DNA of 64,000 nucleotides from positions 2,604,001-2,668,000 of the forward strand of contig NZ_CP054923.1 in assembly GCF_013364215.1 (NCBI RefSeq), given 5' to 3'. The stretch comes from Verrucosispora sp. NA02020 (GTDB taxonomy: Bacteria > Actinomycetota > Actinomycetes > Mycobacteriales > Micromonosporaceae). The position numbers were made by a program, and so were the translations under genes. The notes under the pieces are model-generated. The model did not search any database, was not told the origin of the DNA, and worked only from the letters and a program-made list of their open reading frames with translations. This document shows positions 56,655 through 64,000 of the stretch, piece after piece (position 1 is the first letter of the stretch; every line of letters begins with the position of its first letter).

Positions 56655-59087
56655 TCAGGCCCCTGCTTCGATAAGTTCGTCGAGCAGCGCCCGCGCGGCG
56701 ACTGGACCGTCCCCGCCGTCGACCTGGGTCGCGCCGAGGTGGGACCAGCCCTCGTCGATGAGGTCACGCAGTTCCTGAAGCTTCTCCGGTCGCAGGTTGT
56801 AGCGGCCGCGTAGCCGTCGCAGGACCCGGGTGGCGAGGATGTGGTCGGCGGCTTCGCCGGGCGACCCACCGGCAGCCACCACGACCGGAGCGAAGTCCCT
56901 AACCTGCTGTTCGAGCCGAGGCCCCCAACCGATCTTGAACTCAATGGCGAGGGTACGGGCGAGATATTCCCGGAGGAAGGAGACCACCTGCTCCTGGGCA
57001 TCATGGTGGTCACGGCCCGCGTTGCCGAAGCTTCTGGCCAGGGCCCGGCGGGAGATCGCCTCCCGGGGCGGGACCTTTCGCGGCGTCAGCGGCGGTGGTG
57101 TGGTCGGCAGTTCGATGACGTGTGCGCGGTCGTAGGTCTTGTCGGCGAACTGCACGGTCGTCTCGTCGTGGTTCGACGTCCCGAAGAACCATACGTTATC
57201 GGGAATCGGCAGGTGGATGCCTTTGTCCACATCGAGCAGCCGTGGTCGGGGCTCCATTTGGTGGCTGGTGAGCTGAAGTCGGAACCGCGAACCCATGTTC
57301 TCCAGCCCGGAGAGCACATCGGCGAAGTACTGCTCGGGGTGGGCCAGGTTCATCTCATCGAGGATGATGAAAAACGGACGGTTCCGGTGGGCCGGGCACG
57401 CGGCCTGGTAGATCGCCTTTGTGAAGGCGGTCTCGTAATACCGGCGTTCGAATGCGTTCAGGTGGCCGATGAGGTCCTGCCGGTCACGCCAGCCAGCCTG
57501 CACCTCGATGACCGCGAAGTCGGCGCCGATCGCCTTGGCGAACGCCTTGGGGAACGTGGTCTTGCCGATCCCGCTGATGCCCTGGAGGATGTGCAGCCTG
57601 CTCATGGCCATGCCGCCGAGTAGGCAACGGATGTCACGTGCACGGTACGCCAGCGGCGTGCTGCCGCGTCGATTTGTCTCGTCTGCCAGGATGCGCTGCT
57701 GGGCGTAGGCGACCAGGTCGGTGAGGTCGGGCGAATTGTCGGTGACCCTCCGTTCCTGCTGGAGGTCCGGATTGTCATCCAGCTCCGTCAGGCCTGGGAA
57801 CGGATTGACTCCGTGCGCGCTGCTGACCAGCTTGTCCAGCTCGACCTGGGTTTGAGCCAGCAACTCCTTGTGCCTGTCGACGGAGTGCTGAAGCGCATCG
57901 CGGTGCTCGCGCAGCTCCTCCAGCTCCGTGTTGGCGATCCGGTACGCGTTCTGCTCGGTCCGCAGTTTCTTGTTGTCGAACTCCAGCCTGGCGCGGACCC
58001 CCGGGCACTCGGCGTGCTCGCGCTGAAGTTGGGCCAGCAATTCCAGGTCGGCTGCGGCGGGCACCGTGGCAACCCGCTGCATCAGCCGTTCGTTCTCCTC
58101 GGTGAGTTGACGTACCCGCTGGTGCAGCAGTTCAGGTGATTCGAACCCGGCGAGGCGTAGCGACTCGTTCCGCTCGTCGAGCTGTCGTTGCAGGTCGCGG
58201 GCGTGCCCCTCCACGACCTCGTACTGCCTGGCGATTCGGTCCCGGGTCAGTTCCAGCTGCCTGAGCTGAGCCGCGACAGCTAGCTCCGCCCGCTGTTGTA
58301 GGTAGGCGCGGTCCTCTTCCTGGTTCTCCTCCAGTGCCCGTAACTGTCGCTCACGCTCGCGGAACTGCCTCTCCCGGTTGTCCGCAGCCGCCTGCCTTTG
58401 CTCCAGCTCGGCTTCCGCCTTGAGCCGCGCTGCATCAAGTTCGGCCGCTCGGCGGCGCCACTGCTCCTCCTGCTCCGCGTGAAGCCGCTCCACATCGGTC
58501 AGGAGCCGATGGCGTTCCGCCGTGAGGTCCGCCAGCAACTGACCGCGCTGCTCGGTCAGCCGGTGCAGGTGGGCGCGTTCCTGTTCGAGGTAACCGGCCT
58601 CGGCGTCGAGGCGGCCCTGCTCGACCTGCAACGCCCGGGCGTTGAGCTCCCTTTCCCGCCGGTCCAGCTCGGCGCGGCGGTCGTCGAGCTGCCCCTCGGC
58701 CTCGTCGTGCCGGCGGCGATCCTCGTCCAGCTCGGCACGGGCGCCGTCGACAGCTTGCCGTGCGTCTGCCGCCGCTTCATTCGCGTCGGCGATCCGCTTC
58801 GCCTCCGCGTCGAGTTCGTCTTGCCGGTCGGCGACCCTCGTCAGCTCTTCGTCGATTTGCTGACGGGCCTTGCGGTACAAATCCGCCAACTGCTGTGCCT
58901 CGACCCACGCCTCCTGGGCCCGGCTCAGCGGGAGGTCCGCAGGTACGGGTGGCGGCGAATCCGGCGTGACCCCTTCCCGGTCCGCCACTGCTGTGGCGTC
59001 CCGGCCGCCCCGTCGGACGTCCCGTAGGAGGCTGTCCGCCTTTGGGTTCGTCTGCTGAGGTATGCCGCCGGTCTTACGTCGAGACAT
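56655..59087 (-). CDS. McrB-like AAA+ NTPase with very long coiled coil
   Basis: This 810-residue protein starts with ATG 59087, overlapping the previous gene by 14 bp. Residues about 55-425 are a heptad-rich Glu/Arg/Leu/Ala coiled coil. The AAA+ domain follows: Walker A LQGISGIGKTTFPKAF near 503, Walker B FFIILDEMNLAHPEQYFADVLSGLE near 573, and the sensor region WFFGTSNHDETT near 633, which stands where McrB has its MNxxDR motif. McrB-type motors form hexamers that activate an McrC nuclease. The long coiled coil in place of a DNA-reading domain is the mark of the CoCoNuT branch (CnuB). Confidence 0.82.
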   Translation of the reverse strand: MSRRKTGGIPQQTNPKADSLLRDVRRGGRDATAVADREGVTPDSPPPVPADLPLSRAQEAWVEAQQLADLYRKARQQIDEELTRVADRQDELDAEAKRIADANEAAADARQAVDGARAELDEDRRRHDEAEGQLDDRRAELDRRERELNARALQVEQGRLDAEAGYLEQERAHLHRLTEQRGQLLADLTAERHRLLTDVERLHAEQEEQWRRRAAELDAARLKAEAELEQRQAAADNRERQFRERERQLRALEENQEEDRAYLQQRAELAVAAQLRQLELTRDRIARQYEVVEGHARDLQRQLDERNESLRLAGFESPELLHQRVRQLTEENERLMQRVATVPAAADLELLAQLQREHAECPGVRARLEFDNKKLRTEQNAYRIANTELEELREHRDALQHSVDRHKELLAQTQVELDKLVSSAHGVNPFPGLTELDDNPDLQQERRVTDNSPDLTDLVAYAQQRILADETNRRGSTPLAYRARDIRCLLGGMAMSRLHILQGISGIGKTTFPKAFAKAIGADFAVIEVQAGWRDRQDLIGHLNAFERRYYETAFTKAIYQAACPAHRNRPFFIILDEMNLAHPEQYFADVLSGLENMGSRFRLQLTSHQMEPRPRLLDVDKGIHLPIPDNVWFFGTSNHDETTVQFADKTYDRAHVIELPTTPPPLTPRKVPPREAISRRALARSFGNAGRDHHDAQEQVVSFLREYLARTLAIEFKIGWGPRLEQQVRDFAPVVVAAGGSPGEAADHILATRVLRRLRGRYNLRPEKLQELRDLIDEGWSHLGATQVDGGDGPVAARALLDELIEAGA

Positions 59088-60627
59088 CCAGGCCCCTACT
59101 CGCTGTCGTCTGCTGGAAGAGAAGGTGGGAAACGGTCCAGTAGGCCAGGTCGAGTACGTCGTCGGCCTCGTGCGCTGTGGGCTCCCGGTCCTCGCCGTGG
59201 GAACCCTGGTTGCGCAGCTTGGTCGTTCCGTCAAGCCGGTCGAGGAGGTCGGGGCGGTGCCGGATGCTGCTGCGTAGCGGATGGTCTGGGTGCTCGGCGC
59301 TGGCGAGCAGCACCGCGACCAGCAACGGGCGGAGCGAAGGCAGGTGCCCTTTCGCGGCGCGGGCGACCTGGTCGCCGTCCTGTTTCAGCATTCCGTCAGG
59401 CACCTGCCCACCGATCTCCGACAGCTCACGTGCCCGATCGAGGGCGGCTTTGAGCGCCTTAGGCGCCAGGACGGGGTCGCGGAGCTGGCGGAGAATGTGC
59501 TCCGCGAGTGGGTACGCGTTGTGGACCCTGGCGAAGACGTGTTCGAGGACCTTGCCAAGGTTGTTGACCGCAGTCTGTCGGTACCGCCCGCCGACATCGG
59601 CCAGCAGCCGAGCCTCGGCGAGGTCGGCCTCCACCTCGGTCAGCAGTTGGAGGATCTTTTGGTGGTCCGTATCGTGAATCGGAGCGCCCAGCCGGCGCTC
59701 GATCCGCACCGCCGCCTCCGCGCGCCGGCGGGTGTATTCCGCCCGCCTCTTCTCGGCATCGTCCTCGGTGAGCTGGCCTTCGATCCCGGCGAGGAGGGCG
59801 GCCAGAGTGTCGTCGTCGGCCAGCCGGGCCCGCACCGATTCCTTGAGCCAGGCGTTCGGCCAGCCCGTGAAGGGATCAAGCACCTCCCAGTCGGTGCTGG
59901 TGACCGCGTCGTCGGGCAGGTACAGGTAGCCGGCCAGCAGCACCGGATCGGGCCGTTCAGTGATGAAGGAGACCCGGGAGACCTGAGCCGTCGGCGGTGA
60001 CGCCTCGTTCTCAGGGCTCGCCCCGTCGGGTTCGCTGGCCGTGGCCGCTGCACGCGCCGCGGCGATGATCTCCCCTGGGCTCGGCCGGGGTGGCGGGGTG
60101 AGGCGGCGCGCCTGCGCCACGACCGGTTCGACCGGTGGTGAGTCCCGCCGGGTGTCCAACCGCAGCCGCGGCCGGCCCCCCGATCGGTAGTCGACGTGGG
60201 CGTAACCCAGGGTTTCGACCAGCGCCGGCCACAGACGATGGGGCGACGGAGCGCAGAAGGGGTCCTGGAAGAGATGCACCAGCCGGGTCTGCGATGCGTC
60301 CGCGCTCTCGCCGGCCAGCATGGCCCGTCCTGTCTCCGTCAGGTTGCCTCGGCTGTCGATGAGTCGTTGCTGCTGCAACATGAGCAGGATCTGATTGCAC
60401 AGGTCTCGGTGCAACCTCGTGAGCCGGGCCATCTCGCTCGGGCTGGTGACTCCTGCCTGACAAAGCCGGGCGATCACCCGGGCAAAGGCGTCCAGGTGCC
60501 GACGGGTCAGATCCGGCACCAGCACCCGCCAGCACCAAGCCGGCCACAGTATCCACCGGCCGCCCGGCGGAAGGTCCTTCCTAAGGGGGCCCAACTCAAG
60601 CACTGGTGTGTCAGGGGCGAACGACAC
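59074..60627 (-). CDS. Defence-operon protein with winged-helix-like region and C-terminal RNxxxH motif
   Basis: This 517-residue protein starts with GTG 60627, preceded by AAGGACGG and overlapping the helicase end by 17 bp. I do not recognise the full-length family. Residues about 55-110 resemble a winged helix (LHRDLCNQILLMLQQQRLIDSRGNLTETGRAMLAG). A middle part contains VSRVSFITERPDPVLLAGYLYLPDD. The C-terminal 150 residues are helical and end with TTKLRNQGSHGEDREPTAHEADDVLDLAYWTVSHLLFQ, where R472-x4-H477 fits the HEPN RNxxxH signature. It may be a second ribonuclease, a toxin-like module or an adaptor of the system. Confidence 0.65.
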   Translation of the reverse strand: MSFAPDTPVLELGPLRKDLPPGGRWILWPAWCWRVLVPDLTRRHLDAFARVIARLCQAGVTSPSEMARLTRLHRDLCNQILLMLQQQRLIDSRGNLTETGRAMLAGESADASQTRLVHLFQDPFCAPSPHRLWPALVETLGYAHVDYRSGGRPRLRLDTRRDSPPVEPVVAQARRLTPPPRPSPGEIIAAARAAATASEPDGASPENEASPPTAQVSRVSFITERPDPVLLAGYLYLPDDAVTSTDWEVLDPFTGWPNAWLKESVRARLADDDTLAALLAGIEGQLTEDDAEKRRAEYTRRRAEAAVRIERRLGAPIHDTDHQKILQLLTEVEADLAEARLLADVGGRYRQTAVNNLGKVLEHVFARVHNAYPLAEHILRQLRDPVLAPKALKAALDRARELSEIGGQVPDGMLKQDGDQVARAAKGHLPSLRPLLVAVLLASAEHPDHPLRSSIRHRPDLLDRLDGTTKLRNQGSHGEDREPTAHEADDVLDLAYWTVSHLLFQQTTASRGLDVST

Positions 60628-63600
60628 GGCCGTACCGTCCTTCGCAGAGTCTCCGGAACGCGACCAGTCCGCGGACCTCACCGCCGGTAGCCGAGGCGTC
60701 GAACATGGCGGCGTCACCTACCGCGATGAGCAGCCGTTTCTGCCTGCTCATCGCGACGCAGAGCCGGTTGGCGAGCAGGAGATGGCCGTACTTGCGGCGA
60801 TTGGTCCTCGGTTCGCCGCCGGGCAAGTCGTTACTCCGGGTCACCGACAGGAGTACGACGTCGAACTCTCGCCCCTGAAACGCGTCGACGGTACCGACGT
60901 GCAGCCGGCCGGCGAGGGCTCCGATCGCCTCGTAGTTCCCTGACACGTTCCGGGTGGCCAAGCCGACGATGTCGAGCGCCTTCCAGATGGCCTGCACCTG
61001 CGCACGGTAGAAGGCGACCACACCGAAGGTCAGGTCGGCGGGAACCTCACCGCTGAGCGTGGTCAACTCGCCGGCGATCCAGTCCGCCTCCACCTTGCGA
61101 GACTTGCTGCGGCCAGCGGTCTCCCCGCCGTGCCTGATGCGCGACAGGTCGGCCCAGATCGCCACGGCGTCGCCGTACCGCTCGACGCCATGGTGTAGCG
61201 CGGTGCTGTCCGAGCCGGAGTCGAGTGCGGTGTCGTCCGAGTAGAAGGCGTCGCTGACGAAGTCACCAAGCACCTGGTGCATCCGGAACTGTGTGTCAAG
61301 GGTGATCTCCCGCTCCGCCTGGCCTTGGGCCTTCGCGTTGCGAAGATATTGGAAAAGCCGTTCGAACATGCTTTGCCGGAGCGCCAACAGCATCTCGTCC
61401 TCCGCCGATGACTCGAGCTCGCGCTCGATGTCCGGTTCGAGAAGGTGGGGGAGCTGTCGATGGTCGCCAACCAGGATGATCCGGCGACTGGCCAGACAAA
61501 GCGGGATCATCAAGTCGAGCGGGTTGGCCCGGGCTGCCTCGTCGACGATGACAGTCTCGAACCGGATCTGCTGGCCCCGGACGTGGTCGGCCATTGTGCC
61601 GGAGCTGGCCTGCTGGCAGGTGCTGGCGAGAACGCTGGTGAAGTTGCGGATCGCCTCGGCGACGCCGTCCGGGTCGTTCTCCAACTCGTCGACGAAGGCG
61701 GTCACCGCGGCGGTGACGCCGTCTGCCGAAGCCATCAGCCGCTCCTGAAGGGCGCGGACGACGTCGCTGAACAACTGGATCAGATCGTCGTCGGGGACGG
61801 CCTGCACCGGGCCGGTGACTGGTGTGGCGAGGTCCAGCAGCCGGTCCCGCAGGTCCGCGAGACGTTCCAGGAACGGCGGTGGCGCGGCGTTGTCGAAGGC
61901 CGCCGCCTCCGCCAGCAGCGCCCGGTCCGCGTCGGCGAGGGCGGTCGGCTGAGCCGAGAGCCGTAGCAGGGCCCTGCGGGCCATGTGTGGGCCGTCATCG
62001 GCGAACGCGATCGGGTCGACGCGGATCGCCGCGATCGACCGGCGCAGTGGTGCCAGGTCGTCCACCATGAACCGGGGCCTGCCGCTGGCCTCCGTCAACT
62101 CGACGTGCGCGGAGATCAGGCGTGCGCGGATTCCGACGGGCAGGTGGCCGCCAACCAGGTTATCGATCTGGGCGATCAGGTCGGCGGTGCGCTCCGGGGT
62201 CGGTGGCTGTAGCCCGTACCCGACGACTAGCGCCTCGACGGTGCGGACGGCGCGGAACAGGTGGCCCTCCTCGGGGAGTTCCGCGCGGAGTTCCGCCGCT
62301 TTCCGAGCGCACCAGTCCCGCATGCCACGGTCATCGCCCTCCCGTGGCCGCGCGGTGACCTTGACCGCGGGCAGCCCGAGTACCTCCGTCCGCCGGACAA
62401 CCTCGTCGACGGCGTCGTGCTGGAAGCTGGTTAGTAGCACGCTGTGCCCGACGTTGCCGGCCTCCTTGCGAAGCTGCGCCAGGCACTCCTGGATGGCGGT
62501 GATCACGCGGGTCTTGCCGGTCCCGGGCGGGCCCTGGATGAGCGCGATGTCCGGAGTGTTGAGTGCGATCCGGACCGCGTCCTCCTGCTTGGAGGTGAAG
62601 TCGTGGTACTTCCGAAAGGCGTGGAGCTCCCGAGGCTGGATCATCCGCATGGGCGCGGAGTACGAGGGCAGCAATTGGCCCTCGAGGATCGGCCCGAGTT
62701 GGGGCATCGGGGTGCGCAGCTCCTCGATTAGTTTCCGGGCGTTTCGCTGGCGGTTGATCCGGACCCGGTCGCCCATCAGGCTCAGGTAGAGATCCCCGGT
62801 CGGCGGCGGAGGGGTAGATTGCCGCCCCTGCGGTGCCTGGAGGGAGATGGTGCAGGCCGACTGGTTGATTTGCGTGATCCTGCCGCTGAACTCGGACGCC
62901 GGTGGCCGGTCCTCCAGTTTCAACGTGTGGTCGCGCAGGCCGTCGGGCGCCCGGTCAGACGCGGCGAGGTCGTTCTCGTCGCCGAGCCGGGACAGGAACT
63001 CTCGCCCGCCGTTGGGGTCGAGGTGGAAGCGGTAGGTGCGGCTGTCCACCCGGCGGACCTGGAGGTACCGCGACACGCCGAGGGTGAAGGCCCGCTCGAC
63101 GACCTGCCGACGTTCCTTCTCGCTGTATTCATCCCAGCGGTTGAGATACTGGCGGCCGCTGCTCAGCAGCTCGGTGAACTCGGTGTGATGCCGCTCCCGG
63201 AAGGTGCCGGCAAAGGTCTCGTCACGGAACGAGGCACCCGCCTCGACCAACGTCAGGGCGACGGCCGTGCGGTCGGCCCGGTTGGCCCACCGCACCGTAC
63301 GCAGCCACAGCCGACCGTCCCGGCTCTCGACATGCGCCGTGATCCTCGACCCGTGTAGTCGGAATCCCTGGTCAAAGCTCACCGCGCGTTCGGGCGCTGC
63401 CGATGCGAGGAACCGGGGTGCGCGATTCGTCCCGGTGGGGGCCGCGACCAGGAACTCGTCGGCCAGCCACTTCGTTGCCTGATCGACGCGCCGCCGACCA
63501 GACAGCAACCGGGCCAACGCCTGGAGGCTGTGGTCGTCGAGACCGATCACCAGGTCCCGATCCCACCGGACGTGATGGGCGAAGCGGTGCACCTGTACGG

Positions 63601-63868
63601 TGATCGTGTCGTCTCCGACCCTGCTCACCCAGGCGACCCGTGCCCCGCCGCTGTCGAGGACCTCGTCCAGGTGGTCCTGGTCGGCTGGTCCATGGCCCTC
63701 AACCGGCCAGACGCCCTTGTCCACGACGAGCATGGCCGCACTGCTGGCCCGCGATGTGCGCAGCGTCGCCTCGTGACCGATCTTGACTGAGTTGCCGGAA
63801 AGCGCCTGGTCGAGCGGCTTCAGGACGATGCTCGTCGTCGCGCCGCATTGGAGATCCTGGAGCCTCAC
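60611..63868 (-). CDS. UPF1-like superfamily 1 helicase
   Basis: This 1085-residue protein starts with GTG 63868, overlapping the upstream stop (GTGA). The helicase core occupies the C-terminal 650 residues: QGPPGTGKTRVITAIQECL near 445, TVIVDEAARANPLDLMIPLCLASRRIILVGDHRQLPHL near 770, LDTQFRMHQVLGDFVSDAF, VGTVDAFQGREFDVVLLSVTRS and LANRLCVAMSRQKRLLIAVGD. These are motifs I to VI of the AAA_11/AAA_12 (UPF1-like) group, which works on RNA or DNA. The first 440 residues include beta-rich segments of unknown role. In CoCoNuT systems such a helicase (CnuH) is a standard component. Confidence 0.85.
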   Translation of the reverse strand: MRLQDLQCGATTSIVLKPLDQALSGNSVKIGHEATLRTSRASSAAMLVVDKGVWPVEGHGPADQDHLDEVLDSGGARVAWVSRVGDDTITVQVHRFAHHVRWDRDLVIGLDDHSLQALARLLSGRRRVDQATKWLADEFLVAAPTGTNRAPRFLASAAPERAVSFDQGFRLHGSRITAHVESRDGRLWLRTVRWANRADRTAVALTLVEAGASFRDETFAGTFRERHHTEFTELLSSGRQYLNRWDEYSEKERRQVVERAFTLGVSRYLQVRRVDSRTYRFHLDPNGGREFLSRLGDENDLAASDRAPDGLRDHTLKLEDRPPASEFSGRITQINQSACTISLQAPQGRQSTPPPPTGDLYLSLMGDRVRINRQRNARKLIEELRTPMPQLGPILEGQLLPSYSAPMRMIQPRELHAFRKYHDFTSKQEDAVRIALNTPDIALIQGPPGTGKTRVITAIQECLAQLRKEAGNVGHSVLLTSFQHDAVDEVVRRTEVLGLPAVKVTARPREGDDRGMRDWCARKAAELRAELPEEGHLFRAVRTVEALVVGYGLQPPTPERTADLIAQIDNLVGGHLPVGIRARLISAHVELTEASGRPRFMVDDLAPLRRSIAAIRVDPIAFADDGPHMARRALLRLSAQPTALADADRALLAEAAAFDNAAPPPFLERLADLRDRLLDLATPVTGPVQAVPDDDLIQLFSDVVRALQERLMASADGVTAAVTAFVDELENDPDGVAEAIRNFTSVLASTCQQASSGTMADHVRGQQIRFETVIVDEAARANPLDLMIPLCLASRRIILVGDHRQLPHLLEPDIERELESSAEDEMLLALRQSMFERLFQYLRNAKAQGQAEREITLDTQFRMHQVLGDFVSDAFYSDDTALDSGSDSTALHHGVERYGDAVAIWADLSRIRHGGETAGRSKSRKVEADWIAGELTTLSGEVPADLTFGVVAFYRAQVQAIWKALDIVGLATRNVSGNYEAIGALAGRLHVGTVDAFQGREFDVVLLSVTRSNDLPGGEPRTNRRKYGHLLLANRLCVAMSRQKRLLIAVGDAAMFDASATGGEVRGLVAFRRLCEGRYGRVVRP

Positions 63869-64000
63869 TGTCGACCCCCCGGGTCCGTCGCGAAGCACAG
63901 CCAGCGGTTCGGGCGGCCCAGCCGGGCGAGCCGGAGGCTCCACATCTCGCCCGCCCTGCCGGCCCGGATGCTTGCCACCTTCTCATGCGGCAACGTGTGG
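63865..64000 (-). CDS. C-terminal end of an unknown gene at the window edge
   Basis: A frame open to the window end reads HTLPHEKVASIRAGRAG then EMWSLRLARLGRPNRWL and CFATDPGGRQ, and stops at 63865-63867 (TGA), overlapping the helicase start. The GTGA overlap, composition and orientation indicate it is the preceding gene of the same operon. No family can be assigned from 45 residues. Confidence 0.5.
   Translation of the reverse strand, partial: HTLPHEKVASIRAGRAGEMWSLRLARLGRPNRWLCFATDPGGRQ

Noticed and set aside
53008..64000. CRISPR array accompanying the CARF-HEPN gene
   Set aside because: No regularly spaced direct repeats of 25-40 bp were seen anywhere in the window.

Overview
The window is high-GC actinobacterial chromosome. 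Gene order on the left (recN, steA, steB/mctB, murJ, pyrG, NUDIX, xerD, parA, scpA, scpB, rluB, cmk, der) matches the Rv1696-Rv1713 neighbourhood of Mycobacterium tuberculosis. The added MraY-like gene, glycosyltransferase, 760-residue membrane phosphatase-like protein, ald and codon style point to Micromonosporaceae, probably Micromonospora. That genus call is an inference from memory of the families, not a search.

Layout. 1-20.4 kb: conserved core on the + strand for cell-envelope and division functions (steAB, murJ, glycosyltransferase), nucleotide metabolism (pyrG, cmk), chromosome segregation (xerD, parA, scpAB) and ribosome maturation (rluB, der), ending in tRNA-Pro(GGG). 20.6-25.7 kb: a small membrane protein, a DUF4212/sodium-solute symporter pair, and a TetR-regulated ABC exporter. 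25.7-35.5 kb: a cation-homeostasis block with nhaA, a six-gene Mrp antiporter operon (mnhA/B fusion, C, D, E, F, G, plus a 38-codon membrane ORF) and a TrkA/TrkH potassium uptake pair. 35.5-39 kb: a second TetR/ABC exporter. 39-42.7 kb: a cobalamin riboswitch followed by a corrinoid-type ABC importer and a CbiX-ferredoxin fusion. 42.8-49 kb: ThuA, Gfo/Idh oxidoreductase, CPBP protease, GCS2-type carboxylate-amine ligase and an asparagine-synthase-like amidotransferase.

49.3-52.7 kb is a scar. A 914-bp IS5-like element sits between a glnA that has lost its native 5' end and an unknown gene that has lost its 3' end, with no target duplication visible, so the junction looks like an IS-mediated rearrangement.

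52.9-64 kb is a single minus-strand defence-like operon that continues past the window. It encodes a UPF1-like SF1 helicase, a 517-residue protein with a C-terminal RNxxxH (HEPN-like) motif, a McrB-like AAA+ protein with about 370 residues of coiled coil, a zinc-ribbon McrC-like partner, and a CARF-HEPN protein. This architecture resembles the coiled-coil nuclease tandem (CoCoNuT) branch of McrBC systems, which is predicted to act on RNA and to use a cyclic-nucleotide-sensing second line of defence. No CRISPR array or cyclase is visible in the window.

The other notable signal is a 24-nt motif with 23 identities, placed directly after a candidate -10 box in front of both the Mrp operon and the trkH-trkA operon. 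It may be a shared leader RNA or regulator site linking sodium/proton and potassium transport.
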